Shown: in pieces, positions 13,581 through 13,606 of the stretch
How the letters are laid out: every line of letters begins with the position of its first letter
Position numbering within the stretch: position 1 is the first letter of the stretch
Assembly: GCA_036377075.1 (NCBI GenBank)
Contig: DASUZB010000184.1
Coordinates: forward strand, 1 to 13,606
Direction: 5' to 3'
DNA length: 13,606 nt
Source of the DNA: DASUZB01 sp036377075
GTDB taxonomy: Bacteria; Actinomycetota; CALGFH01
Made by a program: the position numbers and the translations under genes
Notes under the pieces: model-generated
The model's database searches: none
What the model was told of the DNA's origin: nothing
What the model saw: the letters and a program-made list of their open reading frames with translations, nothing else

Positions 13581-13606
13581 GCGCCCGTAGCTCAGTGGAT
13601 AGAGCG
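13581..13606 (+). tRNA. 5' end of a tRNA gene, probably tRNA-Arg, cut by the window end
   Basis: The last 26 bases read as an acceptor strand GCGCCCG, then TAGCTCAGTGGATAGAGCG, a complete D-arm with the A-box consensus. The anticodon lies outside, so the amino acid is not proven. The GCGCCCG-TAGCTCA-GGATAGAGC combination is what I know from bacterial tRNA-Arg genes. It is divergent from the DUF429-like gene, and its promoter should lie in 13454-13580. Confidence 0.8.

Overview
The window looks like chromosomal DNA of a high-GC actinomycete. Most genes are strongly GC-biased at third codon positions, GTG starts and G-rich ribosome binding sites are common, and an XRE/DUF5919-type regulator paired with a Nudix hydrolase is, as I know these families, an actinobacterial arrangement. 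I cannot name the genus. There is no CRISPR array, no intact insertion sequence and no rRNA gene.

Layout. Bases 1-1288 hold a long inverted repeat followed by a translationally coupled pair: an XRE regulator with a DUF5919-like sensor domain, and a Nudix hydrolase. A small HD-domain hydrolase converges on the Nudix stop with no gap (1289-1837). Bases 1978-2859 hold an AT-richer orphan with a coiled coil and three membrane segments, probably acquired. Bases 2888-4279 encode, on the minus strand, a polytopic membrane protein that resembles the sensor half of actinobacterial histidine kinases but lacks a kinase domain. It carries an in-frame 27-bp tandem duplication and is flanked by weak inverted-repeat ends. 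A near-perfect palindrome lies just upstream of it.

Bases 4280-5049 are a scar-like zone. The 3' half of a tRNA-Gly(UCC) gene sits without its 5' half. It is tail-to-tail with a YciI-type gene whose natural stop has been lost by an apparent one-base deletion, so the reading frame runs antisense through the tRNA fragment. Together these suggest an old integration or recombination site. A divergently transcribed MFS transporter follows (5194-6519).

From 6590 to 13453 all intact genes lie on the minus strand. Reading in their direction of transcription: DUF429-like RNase H-fold protein, FSR-like MFS transporter and OsmC-type peroxidase form one likely operon that ends at a very strong hairpin. 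A degenerate SnoaL-like remnant lies next to that hairpin on the plus strand. Then come a GNAT acetyltransferase, a pyridoxamine-phosphate-oxidase-fold protein, an UlaG-like metallo-hydrolase, a two-domain secreted cupredoxin, and a tightly coupled pair of unrecognised small proteins. The window closes with the first 26 bases of a plus-strand tRNA, probably tRNA-Arg.

Themes. The left end could be a signal-sensing and signal-erasing nucleotide module (DUF5919 sensor, Nudix, HD). The right half is a mix of stress and detoxification genes. The strongest candidates for undescribed biology are the inverted repeat with the regulator/Nudix pair, the unrecognised two-gene cassette at 6590-7398, and the AT-richer coiled-coil membrane protein.
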